This document shows, in pieces, positions 8,319 through 16,228 of a DNA stretch of 64,000 nucleotides. Within the stretch, counting starts at the first letter, position 1. Each line of letters starts with the position of its first letter. This stretch comes from Candidatus Butyricicoccus avistercoris (GTDB lineage Bacteria > Bacillota > Clostridia > Oscillospirales > Butyricicoccaceae). The notes beneath the pieces were generated by a model, which worked only from the letters and a program-made list of their open reading frames with translations, searched no databases and had not been told where the DNA came from. Made by a program: the position numbers and the translations under genes. The stretch is from assembly GCA_019113005.1 (NCBI GenBank), contig DXIE01000032.1, positions 1 through 64,000 of the forward strand, written 5' to 3'.

Positions 8319-8618
8319 ATGAGTGTATTTGAAAAAATATATGATGTAGTAAAACAAATCCCATATGGAAAAGTGGCAACATATGGACAAGTAGCAATGC
8401 TTGCAGGTAATCCACGCTGGGCAAGGGTAGTGGGATATGCACTTCATAAAAATCCAGACCCAGAAAATATACCATGTTATAGAGTGGTAACAAAAGACGG
8501 AAAAGTTGCAGATTCATTTGCTTTTGGTGGAGGTAATGCTCAAAAAGAATTACTGGAAGCCGAAGGCATAGTTTTTAATAAAGATGGTAAAATAGATATG
8601 CAAAAATACCAGTGGTAA
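8319..8618 (+). CDS. MGMT-family DNA alkyltransferase-like protein
   Basis: 99 aa, the size of a lone MGMT DNA-binding/active-site domain. Recognisable parts are IPYGKVATYGQVA, the Arg-finger region and the active-site block IPCYRVV with Cys53. In true O6-alkylguanine transferases the block is PCHRV; here His is Tyr. In alkyltransferase-like proteins the Cys is replaced, usually by Trp, which is not so here. The role is alkylated-base recognition or repair; whether it transfers alkyl groups is uncertain. AGAAAGGA lies upstream. It is a monocistronic unit between two terminators. Confidence 0.85.
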   Translation: MSVFEKIYDVVKQIPYGKVATYGQVAMLAGNPRWARVVGYALHKNPDPENIPCYRVVTKDGKVADSFAFGGGNAQKELLEAEGIVFNKDGKIDMQKYQW

Positions 8619-8624
8619 ATAAAA

Positions 8625-8656
8625 AAAGCACTTGTTTTTTAAACAAGTGCTTTTTG
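8625..8656 (+). terminator. Bidirectional terminator
   Basis: A perfect stem built on AAAAGCACTTGTTT/AAACAAGTGCTTTT with T runs on both sides. It ends the MGMT-like gene on the plus strand and tRNA-Ser on the minus strand. Confidence 0.85.
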
Positions 8657-8661
8657 CTTTG

Positions 8662-8752
8662 TGGCGGAGATGGTGGGATTCGAACCCACGGACGGTGTTA
8701 CCCGCCAAACGATTTCGAGTCGTTCTCGTTATGACCACTTCGATACATCTCC
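8662..8752 (-). tRNA. tRNA-Ser (CGA)
   Basis: On the minus strand: acceptor GGAGATG/CATCTCC with G and encoded CCA, a long variable arm typical of class II tRNA, and anticodon loop CTCGAAA giving CGA, which reads UCG. About 91 nt. Confidence 0.95.
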
Positions 8753-8790
8753 ATATATAGACTATAAATTTTTATAGCCTATATAGTATA

Positions 8791-9663
8791 TCATAGAGCG
8801 TTTTTATTTGCAAGGTTTTTAGCCTCTTGGTAAAGTGTCTGCATGGTTTTTGCGTCTTCTGCCTGAGTACCAGCAGATTCACATATTATAGTAGGCGTAT
8901 AATCTCTTTCTACAAGCACCTTTGCAAGTGGCTCAAATTCTGGACCATATATTTTATCATCAAAGGTTAAATGTCTGACCTCACCTTTATCACTATATTC
9001 TATTTTTGAAAAATGAGCATGGAATATTTTTGTGCGTTCTTTGCCTATTTTATCTTCAAACAGATTAAATAATGCATTAAAATCCTCGTAAGAATTGCAT
9101 TTACCACCCGTTCTAGAATTTAAATGCCCAAAATCAATACAAGGAAGTAATCTGTCATCAAGTGCAACAAGCTCGCAAATCTCCTCGGCACTTCCAATAA
9201 CATTTTTTTTGCCCATGGTTTCAAGGCATATAGTTTGCTTAAAACCATGTTCTTCTATTGCATTTAATATATTTTTGATATTTATAACGCTGTTCTCCAT
9301 AGCCTTTATGCGAGTTTGCTTGCCTAGACCGCCCGTATGCACAACAAGTCTTGTAGCACCCATATTAGTGGCAGCTATGCAGCTTTTTATTATATAATCC
9401 ACATTTTTTTCAAGTCTTTCAGGTTCGGCTGAGGATAAATTTATATAATAAGGTGTGTGAAGTGAGAGTGAAATATTATAAATTTTAGCTTGCTCACCGA
9501 TTTTTTTAGCTGTTTCCTCGCCTATATTAACTCCTCTGCCACATTGATATTCATAAGCATTAAGTCCCATATCATGTAGCCATTTGGGGGCATCAACAGT
9601 TGATTTAAATCCTGCCTTGGCAAATGAATCTGAATTACCTGCTGGCCCGAACTTAATTTCCAC
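8791..9663 (-). CDS. Endonuclease IV-like TIM-barrel protein (AP endonuclease family 2)
   Basis: 290 aa from a GTG start at 9663, chosen because AGGAGG sits 8 nt upstream and the protein then begins at VEIKFGPAGNS, the family's N-terminus. Metal-ligand motifs of the Nfo fold are visible in order: SLHTPYY, VVHTGG, CLETMGKK, CIDFGHLN, HAHFSK and a final ICES. The expected role is cleavage 5' of abasic sites with Zn. It overlaps the end of yqeG by 11 nt and forms an operon with it. Substrate preference is not proven, as sugar isomerases share the fold. Confidence 0.85.
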   Translation of the reverse strand: MEIKFGPAGNSDSFAKAGFKSTVDAPKWLHDMGLNAYEYQCGRGVNIGEETAKKIGEQAKIYNISLSLHTPYYINLSSAEPERLEKNVDYIIKSCIAATNMGATRLVVHTGGLGKQTRIKAMENSVINIKNILNAIEEHGFKQTICLETMGKKNVIGSAEEICELVALDDRLLPCIDFGHLNSRTGGKCNSYEDFNALFNLFEDKIGKERTKIFHAHFSKIEYSDKGEVRHLTFDDKIYGPEFEPLAKVLVERDYTPTIICESAGTQAEDAKTMQTLYQEAKNLANKNAL

Positions 9664-10171
9664 GTTTTTGTTCCTCCTGCATTTTTCTGCGTCCACGTTC
9701 AATAAAACCGCTTTCCAGTTTACAGCGTACACCAATCCAAAATTCGCCTATATCAATAGATTTAACCTGACAGGTTAAAGCACCTAAACGGTTTCCGCCT
9801 AGAACATCGGTGAAAATCTGGTCGCCTATAACTGCAATCTCATTCATAGGTAAATCAAGTATTTTAGCACCTTTTTTAAATCCACGACTGAGTGGTTTTG
9901 TGGCCCTGCTTACCCATTTAATACCAACTTGGTCACTGAAAATGCCTACACGTTCACGCTTGTTGTTAGATAAAAATATAACTTTAATTCCAGCATCGGT
10001 TAAAGATTTGATATACTGACAAAGTTTAGATGATGGGTTTTTAACTCTATGAGATGAAACAGTACCATCAATGTCAATCAAAGCACCTTTTATACCTTTT
10101 TTAATTAGAAATTCTGGTGTAATTTCATATATACTATCAAAAACGCAATCTGGTGTTAAATATCGTAACAT
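9653..10171 (-). CDS. yqeG: YqeG-family HAD-IIIA phosphatase
   Basis: 172 aa. HAD motif I is IDIDGTVSSH, motif II IFLSNN, the motif III Lys lies in RATKPLSRGF and motif IV is IGDQIFTDVLGGNR. This is the bacterial branch related to the mitochondrial PTPMT/Gep4 phosphatidylglycerophosphate phosphatases. In Firmicutes it is usually found with aroE, yqeH or nadD, but here it is paired with an AP endonuclease. The substrate is unproven. Confidence 0.88.
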   Translation of the reverse strand: MLRYLTPDCVFDSIYEITPEFLIKKGIKGALIDIDGTVSSHRVKNPSSKLCQYIKSLTDAGIKVIFLSNNKRERVGIFSDQVGIKWVSRATKPLSRGFKKGAKILDLPMNEIAVIGDQIFTDVLGGNRLGALTCQVKSIDIGEFWIGVRCKLESGFIERGRRKMQEEQKRGN

Positions 10172-10275
10172 AATTTTAAAAAATCTACTCCATTTCTTCT
10201 AAAATTTATACTACCCGCATATAATATTGTATGCTATCAAAGCAAAAAAGTCCAGAAAAAAGGAGAATACATAAT

Positions 10276-11034
10276 ATGCTTTCTAAAAATGGGCTAGTCA
10301 TAGTATGTGCAGGAAAAGACACATTAAAAGCATCTATATATGATATACAGCTTTTACAATTATGTATTTCGGTTGGTAAATGTATGAGTTTAAATAGATT
10401 ATATATTCCAGCTAAGACAAAAGGGGATATACTTGGTATAAGTGATATAGGAATAACAGATGGAGATATAAATTTTTGTGTTAAATCAATTTTGTATGAA
10501 GTAAGAAAAGGAGAGTTTAAAGGGATATTTGCAGACTTTGAGCGAGATAATGAGGAGGTTTTATCACTTCTTTCAAAGCTAGATGAAATGGCTTATAAAG
10601 AAAATATAGAGTTTTATGCACCTATCTGCAATCAAAAAGCGGTTAAATATGGCTTTTTGGTGGCTCAGTCTGCATTAAGTGGTGGAAATTTGGAAGATTA
10701 TATATTAGAGCTTGATGAAAAATATAAAGATAGAATAGCTGTATCTATAAGACCAATATGCACAGATTTTGTTTTGCCATCACAAGATAGCGAAGGAACG
10801 CCTATTTCTCAGCAAGAAAAACAGGAGAAAATGCAAAAATATGATGCGGGTGCATATTTTTCTAGAGAATTATGTGCAAAATACTTTACATATATGGACG
10901 AAAATGAACAAGGTCACTTTGTTTTATTTGATGATTTAGATACAATATCGGCTAAAATCCAAAGATTAAATAATTTACCTGTCAAAAAAATATTTGCTTT
11001 ATATCCAGATATAGAAAAATTACTTGCAAATTAA
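10276..11034 (+). CDS. Hypothetical protein, not recognised
   Basis: 252 aa from ATG 10276. AAAGGAGA at 10258 sets this start and makes the longer reading from 10231 unlikely. The sequence is soluble, acidic, Lys/Glu-rich and without TM. It shows alternating hydrophobic strands (GLVIVCAG, FKGIFADFE, IEFYAPIC, HFVLFDDLD, KIFALYP) that would fit a TIM-barrel or glycosidase-like fold, but no catalytic motif I can name. It is convergent with ybaK, and the two reading frames overlap by 15 nt at their ends. Confidence 0.7.
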   Translation: MLSKNGLVIVCAGKDTLKASIYDIQLLQLCISVGKCMSLNRLYIPAKTKGDILGISDIGITDGDINFCVKSILYEVRKGEFKGIFADFERDNEEVLSLLSKLDEMAYKENIEFYAPICNQKAVKYGFLVAQSALSGGNLEDYILELDEKYKDRIAVSIRPICTDFVLPSQDSEGTPISQQEKQEKMQKYDAGAYFSRELCAKYFTYMDENEQGHFVLFDDLDTISAKIQRLNNLPVKKIFALYPDIEKLLAN

Positions 11035-11499
11035 ATCAGCTGTATTTGCATTTACAAGCTTTATTAAATCTAGCGGGTTAAGTTCTATTTGCATGCCTAT
11101 TTTGCCCGCACTGACCATAATTGTAGGTATATTATTTGCAGTTTCATGTATGGTTATTTTATAAGGCTTTTTAAGTCCAACAGGTGAGCAACCCCCACGA
11201 ATATAACCAGTAAGATTTAAAAGCTCTTTTACAGCTGTAAGCTCTATTGATTTTTCAGACACTGATTTTGCAGCTTTTTTTAGGTCAAGCTCCTCTGCAA
11301 CTGGTATTACAAATACATAAATTTGCCCAGTTTTACCCCTTGCAACTAAAGTTTTAAATACATGGTCGGGATTTTGGTTTAAAAGATTTGCAACTGTAAC
11401 ACCGTCCACTGCATCTTTGCCATGTGGATAAGCATGAGCTTTATATTCTATTTTGTGCTGCTCCAAAATACGCATAACATTTGTTTTTACTTGTGACAT
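11020..11499 (-). CDS. ybaK: Cys-tRNA(Pro)/aminoacyl-tRNA deacylase
   Basis: 159 aa, the normal length of YbaK/EbsC. Family signatures are the N-terminal KTNVMRILEQHKIEY, the FKTLVARG block with the conserved Lys, and GGCSPVGLKKPYKI. It hydrolyses Cys mischarged by ProRS onto tRNA-Pro (trans editing). It overlaps the downstream end of the unknown gene on the opposite strand by 15 nt. Confidence 0.93.
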   Translation of the reverse strand: MSQVKTNVMRILEQHKIEYKAHAYPHGKDAVDGVTVANLLNQNPDHVFKTLVARGKTGQIYVFVIPVAEELDLKKAAKSVSEKSIELTAVKELLNLTGYIRGGCSPVGLKKPYKITIHETANNIPTIMVSAGKIGMQIELNPLDLIKLVNANTADLICK

Positions 11500-11548
11500 T
11501 TTTCATATCCTCACTTTTTAAGTTTTATTTAATTATATATCTATATTA

Positions 11549-11577
11549 TTTAAATTTAAATAGTCATATGGTATACT
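11549..11577 (+). promoter_or_regulatory. Possible promoter of the HAD-PadR operon
   Basis: TTTAAA (11549-11554), 17-bp spacer, TATACT (11572-11577). The -35 is poor. Confidence 0.4.
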
Positions 11578-11615
11578 GAAGATAAAATCAGGACATGATT
11601 AAATTGGGAGGATTT

Positions 11616-12425
11616 ATGGAAAAAATAGCTTTATTTGCCACAGATTTAGATGGCACACTTTTTTATGACCGTCAAAATATAACCGAGCGAGATAAAAACA
11701 CCTTAAAAAAGCTCAAGGAAAAAGGCTGCATAATATGTTTTGCAACAGGCAGAGAGTTTGAGGTTATAACGCCTGCACTTGATAGACTAGAGCTTTGGGA
11801 TTATGTTGACTATTTTATAATGAGTGGTGGCAGTCAGATTTATGATGTAAAAAATAAAAAAATACAAGTAGTAGGCGAGTTAAGTCCAGAATGTATGCAT
11901 TATATTTATGACAAATATCATAATATGCCAGCGGCGGTTATAATTCCAAGAGATAATGTTTTCCATACAAATAGAATATCCGATGAAATTATAGAAGAAA
12001 GCAAGCTTTTAGGCTCGGAGATTAAGCTATATGATGATATGACAGAGGTGCTTGACAAACCAAATCCTAAATTTTTATTTTTCGGCACAGAAAAGCAAAT
12101 AGATGAAACAATAGCAGTTATGAGTAATGATACTGACCCACGTTTAACTATTTGCAGAAGTCAACAGAAATATATAGACTGCTATGCAGCAGGAATAAAT
12201 AAGGGTACAGCTTTAAAAGTGCTATGCAAACAGCTTAATATTGATTTAAAAAACACAGCTGCAATAGGCGATAATCAAAACGATATAGAGCTTTTTGAAA
12301 CAGTGGCATTTTCTGCTTGTCCGCTAGATGCAACCGAGGACGCAAAAAATAAAGCAGAGTATATTTGCTGTAATGCACATGAAGGGGCAGTTTCAGATTT
12401 CTGTGAATACTTAAATATTATTTAA
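11616..12425 (+). CDS. Cof-type HAD-IIB sugar-phosphate phosphatase
   Basis: 269 aa from ATG 11616, which has GGGAGGA 5 nt upstream. Motif I is FATDLDGTLF, motif II CFATGR, the motif III Lys is in NKGTALKVL and motif IV is AIGDNQNDIELFE. The IIB cap lies between motifs II and III. Family members dephosphorylate sugar phosphates, FMN or pyridoxal phosphate; the substrate is not predictable here. It is followed after 23 nt by padR. Confidence 0.9.
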   Translation: MEKIALFATDLDGTLFYDRQNITERDKNTLKKLKEKGCIICFATGREFEVITPALDRLELWDYVDYFIMSGGSQIYDVKNKKIQVVGELSPECMHYIYDKYHNMPAAVIIPRDNVFHTNRISDEIIEESKLLGSEIKLYDDMTEVLDKPNPKFLFFGTEKQIDETIAVMSNDTDPRLTICRSQQKYIDCYAAGINKGTALKVLCKQLNIDLKNTAAIGDNQNDIELFETVAFSACPLDATEDAKNKAEYICCNAHEGAVSDFCEYLNII

Positions 12426-12448
12426 TGCAAAAAAAGAGGTGAATTTTT

Positions 12449-12799
12449 ATGTCATATCCAGAATCATCAGATAGAACTAAAATGCTGCTTGTATTATCTC
12501 TTTTAGAGCAGGGAGAACAAACAGGTTTTGGTCTTATTCGTATGATGGAAATAAGACGAGAATTCGCCTTTTTAGCTGAAGAAGCTATGATTTATCCTTT
12601 ATTACATGAAATGTATAGCAAAGGGCTTATAACTAGCTATGAAAAGCAAACAGAGGTTGGTATAAGGAGATTTTATAAGGTTAAACGCCAAGGCATACAT
12701 TTTTTATCATATTTAAGAAAATTATATCCAAATCATGGGTTTAGTAAAGTTGGAGGTGGAGTATGTGCCAAATCAGAAAATGACTCAGTGGTTAGATAA
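12449..12799 (+). CDS. PadR-family transcriptional regulator
   Basis: 116 aa. PadR winged-helix pattern: MLLVLSLLEQGEQTGFGLIRM, then YPLLHEMYSKGLITSY and RRFYKVKRQG. Proteins of this class repress genes for membrane stress proteins. The downstream gene overlaps it by 35 nt. A palindrome inside the promoter of the opposite-strand DUF1700 gene is a candidate binding site. AAGAGGTG lies 8 nt upstream. Confidence 0.9.
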   Translation: MSYPESSDRTKMLLVLSLLEQGEQTGFGLIRMMEIRREFAFLAEEAMIYPLLHEMYSKGLITSYEKQTEVGIRRFYKVKRQGIHFLSYLRKLYPNHGFSKVGGGVCAKSENDSVVR

Positions 12800-13085
12800 G
12801 GTATGTGCACATATTTTAAGACCTTCTTATCGAAAAATTGTTAGAAAAGAATTAACAGCACATCTAAATGATAGGATACGTCAGCTTGAAAACGATGGTT
12901 TAAACCATGAACAGGCAGTAGAACAGGCGATATTGCTTATGGGTGATGCTGAAAAAGTAGGGAAGGCATTTTCTAAAGATTGTAAATCATCTGGAGCTAT
13001 TAAAAGGTCAAATATAAATGTTGCTATTTGGGTTTCAATAATAATTTTGATGATATTTATAGTAAATATAATACAAAAGGTCTGA
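12765..13085 (+). CDS. Small membrane protein with permease-prefix/DUF1700-like helical domain
   Basis: 106 aa from a GTG start at 12765, preceded at 7 nt by GGAGGT. The N-terminal soluble part (KELTAHLNDRIRQLENDGLNHEQAVEQAILLMGDAEKVGKAF in pieces) matches the helical domain that precedes many permeases and HAAS-type DUF1700 proteins. A single TM helix (about 83-103) follows. It overlaps padR by 35 nt in another frame. The stop codon lies inside the terminator stem. Confidence 0.78.
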   Translation: MPNQKMTQWLDKVCAHILRPSYRKIVRKELTAHLNDRIRQLENDGLNHEQAVEQAILLMGDAEKVGKAFSKDCKSSGAIKRSNINVAIWVSIIILMIFIVNIIQKV

Positions 13086-13104
13086 GTCAAAAACTCAGAC
13101 CTTT
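13076..13104 (+). terminator. Bidirectional terminator overlapping both stop codons
   Basis: A 12-bp perfect stem, AAAGGTCTGAGT with ACTCAGACCTTT, loop CAAAA. The plus-strand gene stops at 13085 and the minus-strand gene at 13095, both inside the hairpin. Confidence 0.85.
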
Positions 13105-13691
13105 AACTTTAAATATAATTTTTTGATTTTTTTATACATAAATCTGCCGATAAAATAGCTGGATATAATGCATATGATGCCTAAAATAAGCGGTAAAAAT
13201 GTGTTTTTTATATCCCATATGCTGAATATAGACACAAAAACAAGCCCAACACCTATTGAAAAAACTACTAAAGGTAATAAAATAACTGCTAATATAACAC
13301 CAAAAACGGCACATATAATAGCAAAAAGCACAACAGATATATTTCCTAAAAGGGGCAATACAAAAAATATAAAAATCAAGATAAGTATAATAGCTATAAT
13401 TATATTTTTAGTATTAAATTTATAATTACCTTTTTTAATATTTTCTAAAAAGCTAAAAATTTTTTTCTTATTATCTGATAAATTTTCAAATTTTATACTT
13501 TTTTGATGCTCTTTTATTATATTATTAGCTATAAGTTTGGGACTTCCAAGCTTAAAAATAATAGCTTGCTCACTTAATTTGTCTACCGAGTCAAAACACG
13601 CTTTATAATAACTCATAGCTTTTTTTCGTTTTTCTTCGGGTAAAACCTCAAGCTCTTTTTCAAGCACTGAGAGAAATTCTTCTTTATTCAC
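13095..13691 (-). CDS. DUF1700 (HAAS-domain) membrane protein
   Basis: 198 aa. The N-terminal helical domain (MNKEEFLSVLEKELEVLPEE, then YYKACFDSV and KLGSPKLIANNII) is diagnostic for DUF1700. Three to four hydrophobic helices follow at about 95-185. Such proteins are usually next to PadR regulators and work in envelope-stress sensing, but the function is not established. It is convergent to padR and the small membrane gene and is probably co-regulated. Confidence 0.88.
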   Translation of the reverse strand: MNKEEFLSVLEKELEVLPEEKRKKAMSYYKACFDSVDKLSEQAIIFKLGSPKLIANNIIKEHQKSIKFENLSDNKKKIFSFLENIKKGNYKFNTKNIIIAIILILIFIFFVLPLLGNISVVLFAIICAVFGVILAVILLPLVVFSIGVGLVFVSIFSIWDIKNTFLPLILGIICIISSYFIGRFMYKKIKKLYLKLKV

Positions 13692-13715
13692 TCATTTTTC
13701 CTCCCTTTAAGCATA

Positions 13716-13745
13716 ACTATATTATAGTAAACTACTATATGTCAA
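13716..13745 (-). promoter_or_regulatory. Promoter with palindromic operator filling the spacer
   Basis: On the minus strand TTGACA (13745-13740) and TATAGT (13721-13716), 18-bp spacing. A perfect inverted repeat TATAGTA-nnn-TACTATA occupies 13723-13739, exactly the spacer. A repressor bound there would block polymerase. PadR is the obvious candidate. Confidence 0.6.
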
Positions 13746-13818
13746 GATATAACAATATTTTGCACAGATTTAACCGTATAGATTATAACTATTTGTTCTG
13801 TATTTTTTGTGTAATTGT

Positions 13819-13847
13819 TTGTGTTTTTAAGATTTTTAGCGTATACT
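13819..13847 (+). promoter_or_regulatory. Promoter of the ddl-murI operon
   Basis: TTGTGT (13819-13824), 17-bp spacer, TATACT (13842-13847), about 45 nt before the ddl start. Confidence 0.5.
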
Positions 13848-13894
13848 TAATACTGAATATGTATGTAAGTCTATAAAGGAGTATTTGATTTAAT

Positions 13895-14959
13895 ATGAAA
13901 CTTTTAGTGTTATTTGGTGGAGCTTCAAGCGAGCATGAGGTCTCATGCCTTTCAGTAGCATCTATACTTAGAAATATAGATAGAGATAAATATGATTTAT
14001 ATGTTATCGGAATAACAAAAAAAGGTGAGTGGAAACTTCTTAATGATATAGATGAAGATAAAATAGAGCGTTGTCAGTGGGATAATAATGAACTTGTAAA
14101 TGCAGTTATTATACCTGACAAAGTTTCAAAATCAATAGCTGTCTTTAATAAAGATAAAACAGATTTTATAAAAATTGATTGTTGTTTCCCAGTGCTTCAT
14201 GGCAGCGGTGGCGAAGATGGAACAATTCAAGGTCTTTTGGAACTTGCAGGAATACCTTATGTAGGCTGTGGCGTTGCGGCAAGTGCTAACACTATGGATA
14301 AAAGCATAACAAAAATTGTTGTAGATACCACAAATGTGCGTCAAGCAGCTTATGCACTTGCTATTAAATATGAATATGAAAAAGATAAACATAAGGTTAT
14401 GAAAAATGCAATGGAAAAGCTTAAAAACTTTCCAGTATTTATAAAACCATGTTCTTCTGGCTCATCTGTTGGAGTACATAAAGCCACTGATATGGAAAGT
14501 TTAGAAAAAGGTCTAGATGAGGCTTTTAACTGGGATAATAAAGTTTTAATTGAGGAGTTCATAAAGGGCAGAGAAGTAGAAGTTGCAGTTATGGGTAATT
14601 TAGAGCCAGTAGCATCTATTGCGGGTGAAATTGCTCCAACTCAAGAATTCTATACTTATGATGCTAAATATAAAGATGATTCTTCTGCACTTTATATACC
14701 TGCTAGAATTTCTGATAAAGCTATGAAAGAACTTCGAGAAAATGCAGTTACTGTTTATACTGCTATGGGCTGTCGAGGTCTTTCAAGAGTTGACTTTTTC
14801 TGCACCGATACAGAGGAAATCATATTTAATGAAATCAATACAATCCCAGGGTTTACATCTATAAGCATGTATCCAAAACTTTTCGGTCATGGCGGCATAG
14901 CATATAGTGAGCTAATTGATAAGTTAATTAGCCTTGCACTGGAGGAGCATAATGGATAA
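13895..14959 (+). CDS. ddl: D-alanine--D-alanine ligase
   Basis: 354 aa. The ATP-grasp order is FGGASSEHEVS at the N-terminus, CCFPVLHGSGGEDGTIQG, KPCSSGSSVGVHKA, the EEFIKGREVEV segment and the Mg-binding end IIFNEINTIPGFTSISMYP. It joins two D-Ala for the peptidoglycan stem. The EINTIPGFT motif and the hydrophobic M-P ending are usual for Ddl rather than D-Ala-D-Lac ligases. AAAGGAG lies upstream. It overlaps murI by 8 nt. Confidence 0.96.
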   Translation: MKLLVLFGGASSEHEVSCLSVASILRNIDRDKYDLYVIGITKKGEWKLLNDIDEDKIERCQWDNNELVNAVIIPDKVSKSIAVFNKDKTDFIKIDCCFPVLHGSGGEDGTIQGLLELAGIPYVGCGVAASANTMDKSITKIVVDTTNVRQAAYALAIKYEYEKDKHKVMKNAMEKLKNFPVFIKPCSSGSSVGVHKATDMESLEKGLDEAFNWDNKVLIEEFIKGREVEVAVMGNLEPVASIAGEIAPTQEFYTYDAKYKDDSSALYIPARISDKAMKELRENAVTVYTAMGCRGLSRVDFFCTDTEEIIFNEINTIPGFTSISMYPKLFGHGGIAYSELIDKLISLALEEHNG

Positions 14960-15752
14960 TAGACCGATTGGTGTTTTTGATTCTGGTGTCGGTGGACTTA
15001 CCGCTGTTAGACGTATGCATGAAATAATGCCAAATGAAAGTATTATTTATTTTGGTGATACTGGCCGAGTGCCTTATGGTACTCGTTCAGCTCAAACAAT
15101 TTTGCATTACACAAGACAAGATGTAGCTTTTTTGCGTTCATTTGATATAAAAGCTATTGTGGTAGCTTGTGGCACAGTTTCTTCTGTTGCACTAAATGCA
15201 GTTTCAAAAGAGCAAAATATACCTATGATTGGTGTAGTAGAGCCTGCAAGCCTAGCTGCGATGGAAAAAACTAAAAATGGTCGTATTGGTGTTATAGGCA
15301 CAGCAAGCACAATAAAATCTGGTTCTTATGAAAGCTTTTTGCATGAGCATAAACCAGAACTTAAAATATTTACAAAAGCTTGTCCGCTTTTTGTACCTCT
15401 CGTTGAAAATGGCAGAGTTAATAAAGGCGATATAGTTATAGAAACAGTTGTAAAAGAATATTTAACCGAGCTTAAAGAGCAAGATATAGACACTTTAATT
15501 TTAGGCTGTACACATTTTCCACTTCTTAAAGAGGTCATAGCTGATTTTATGGGCGAAAATGTAGAGCTTATAGACTCTGGTGCGGCAGCGGCAGACTATG
15601 CAAAACGTATTTTAACTTTATCAGATAATGAAAACGCTGGGACAAAATATTTTGTATCAGATGACCCAGATTCATTTAAAGCTCTTTCACATATTTTCTT
15701 AAATGGTGAAATTGCTGAAAATGTGGGAAATGTTGAAATAGCTACATATTAA
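14952..15752 (+). CDS. murI: Glutamate racemase
   Basis: 266 aa from ATG 14952 (GGAGGA 5 nt upstream; the longer frame from 14934 has no site). It makes D-Glu for peptidoglycan. The N-terminus is GVFDSGVGGLTA, the substrate loop FGDTGRVPYGTRS, and the two catalytic cysteines are Cys73 (VVACGTVSS) and Cys186 (LGCTHFPLL). The first motif is normally ACNT; here the Asn is Gly. It overlaps ddl, so both D-amino-acid supply steps are coupled. Confidence 0.93.
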   Translation: MDNRPIGVFDSGVGGLTAVRRMHEIMPNESIIYFGDTGRVPYGTRSAQTILHYTRQDVAFLRSFDIKAIVVACGTVSSVALNAVSKEQNIPMIGVVEPASLAAMEKTKNGRIGVIGTASTIKSGSYESFLHEHKPELKIFTKACPLFVPLVENGRVNKGDIVIETVVKEYLTELKEQDIDTLILGCTHFPLLKEVIADFMGENVELIDSGAAAADYAKRILTLSDNENAGTKYFVSDDPDSFKALSHIFLNGEIAENVGNVEIATY

Positions 15753-15766
15753 AAAATGAGGAAGAT

Positions 15767-16210
15767 ATGAAAAAAGATGTATTGTTGTCGATATGCTCGA
15801 CACAACAATTTGAAGGCTGTGATGAGGAAAAAATAGACCTTATGACAGAAGCTAGGCTTTATGAGCGTGGAGGAAAGTTTTATATTTCGTATGAGGAAAG
15901 TGAACTTACAGGTCTTGTAGGCACTCGTACAACGGTCAAAATAGATGGTGATACAGTGACTATGATGCGAACAGGTACTTATCCTTCAGAAATGATTTTT
16001 GGTAAAAATCAGCGTCATGTAGGACTTTATCATACCGAATTTGGTGCGATAACTATATCAACGCATACAAACGAGCTAAAAAACGCAATAAATGAAGATG
16101 GCGGAGAACTGGAAATAGATTATACAGTTGAAGTAGACCAGTCTATGATAGGCAATCATCATTTTAGAATGATTGTAAAACCAACTGGACAGGATTTAGA
16201 TGAGAAATAA
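15767..16210 (+). CDS. ywiB: DUF1934 (YwiB-like) beta-barrel protein
   Basis: 147 aa. The pattern VLLSICSTQQFEG, LTGLVGTRTTVKIDGD and the final QSMIGNHHFRMIVK fits DUF1934, a calycin-like small barrel of unknown role. In Bacillus ywiB also sits beside argS, and here argS follows after 18 nt. GAGGAAG lies upstream. Confidence 0.85.
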   Translation: MKKDVLLSICSTQQFEGCDEEKIDLMTEARLYERGGKFYISYEESELTGLVGTRTTVKIDGDTVTMMRTGTYPSEMIFGKNQRHVGLYHTEFGAITISTHTNELKNAINEDGGELEIDYTVEVDQSMIGNHHFRMIVKPTGQDLDEK

Positions 16211-16228
16211 TAGGAGAGTGTAACAAAA

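Noticed and set aside
8319..8618. Classification as a true alkyltransferase-like (Cys-less) protein
   Set aside because: The active-site Cys53 is present, so that label does not apply.
9664..9735. 24-residue N-terminal extension of the AP endonuclease
   Set aside because: The GTG at 9663 has an ideal AGGAGG and matches the family's first strand; the extension is inside yqeG.
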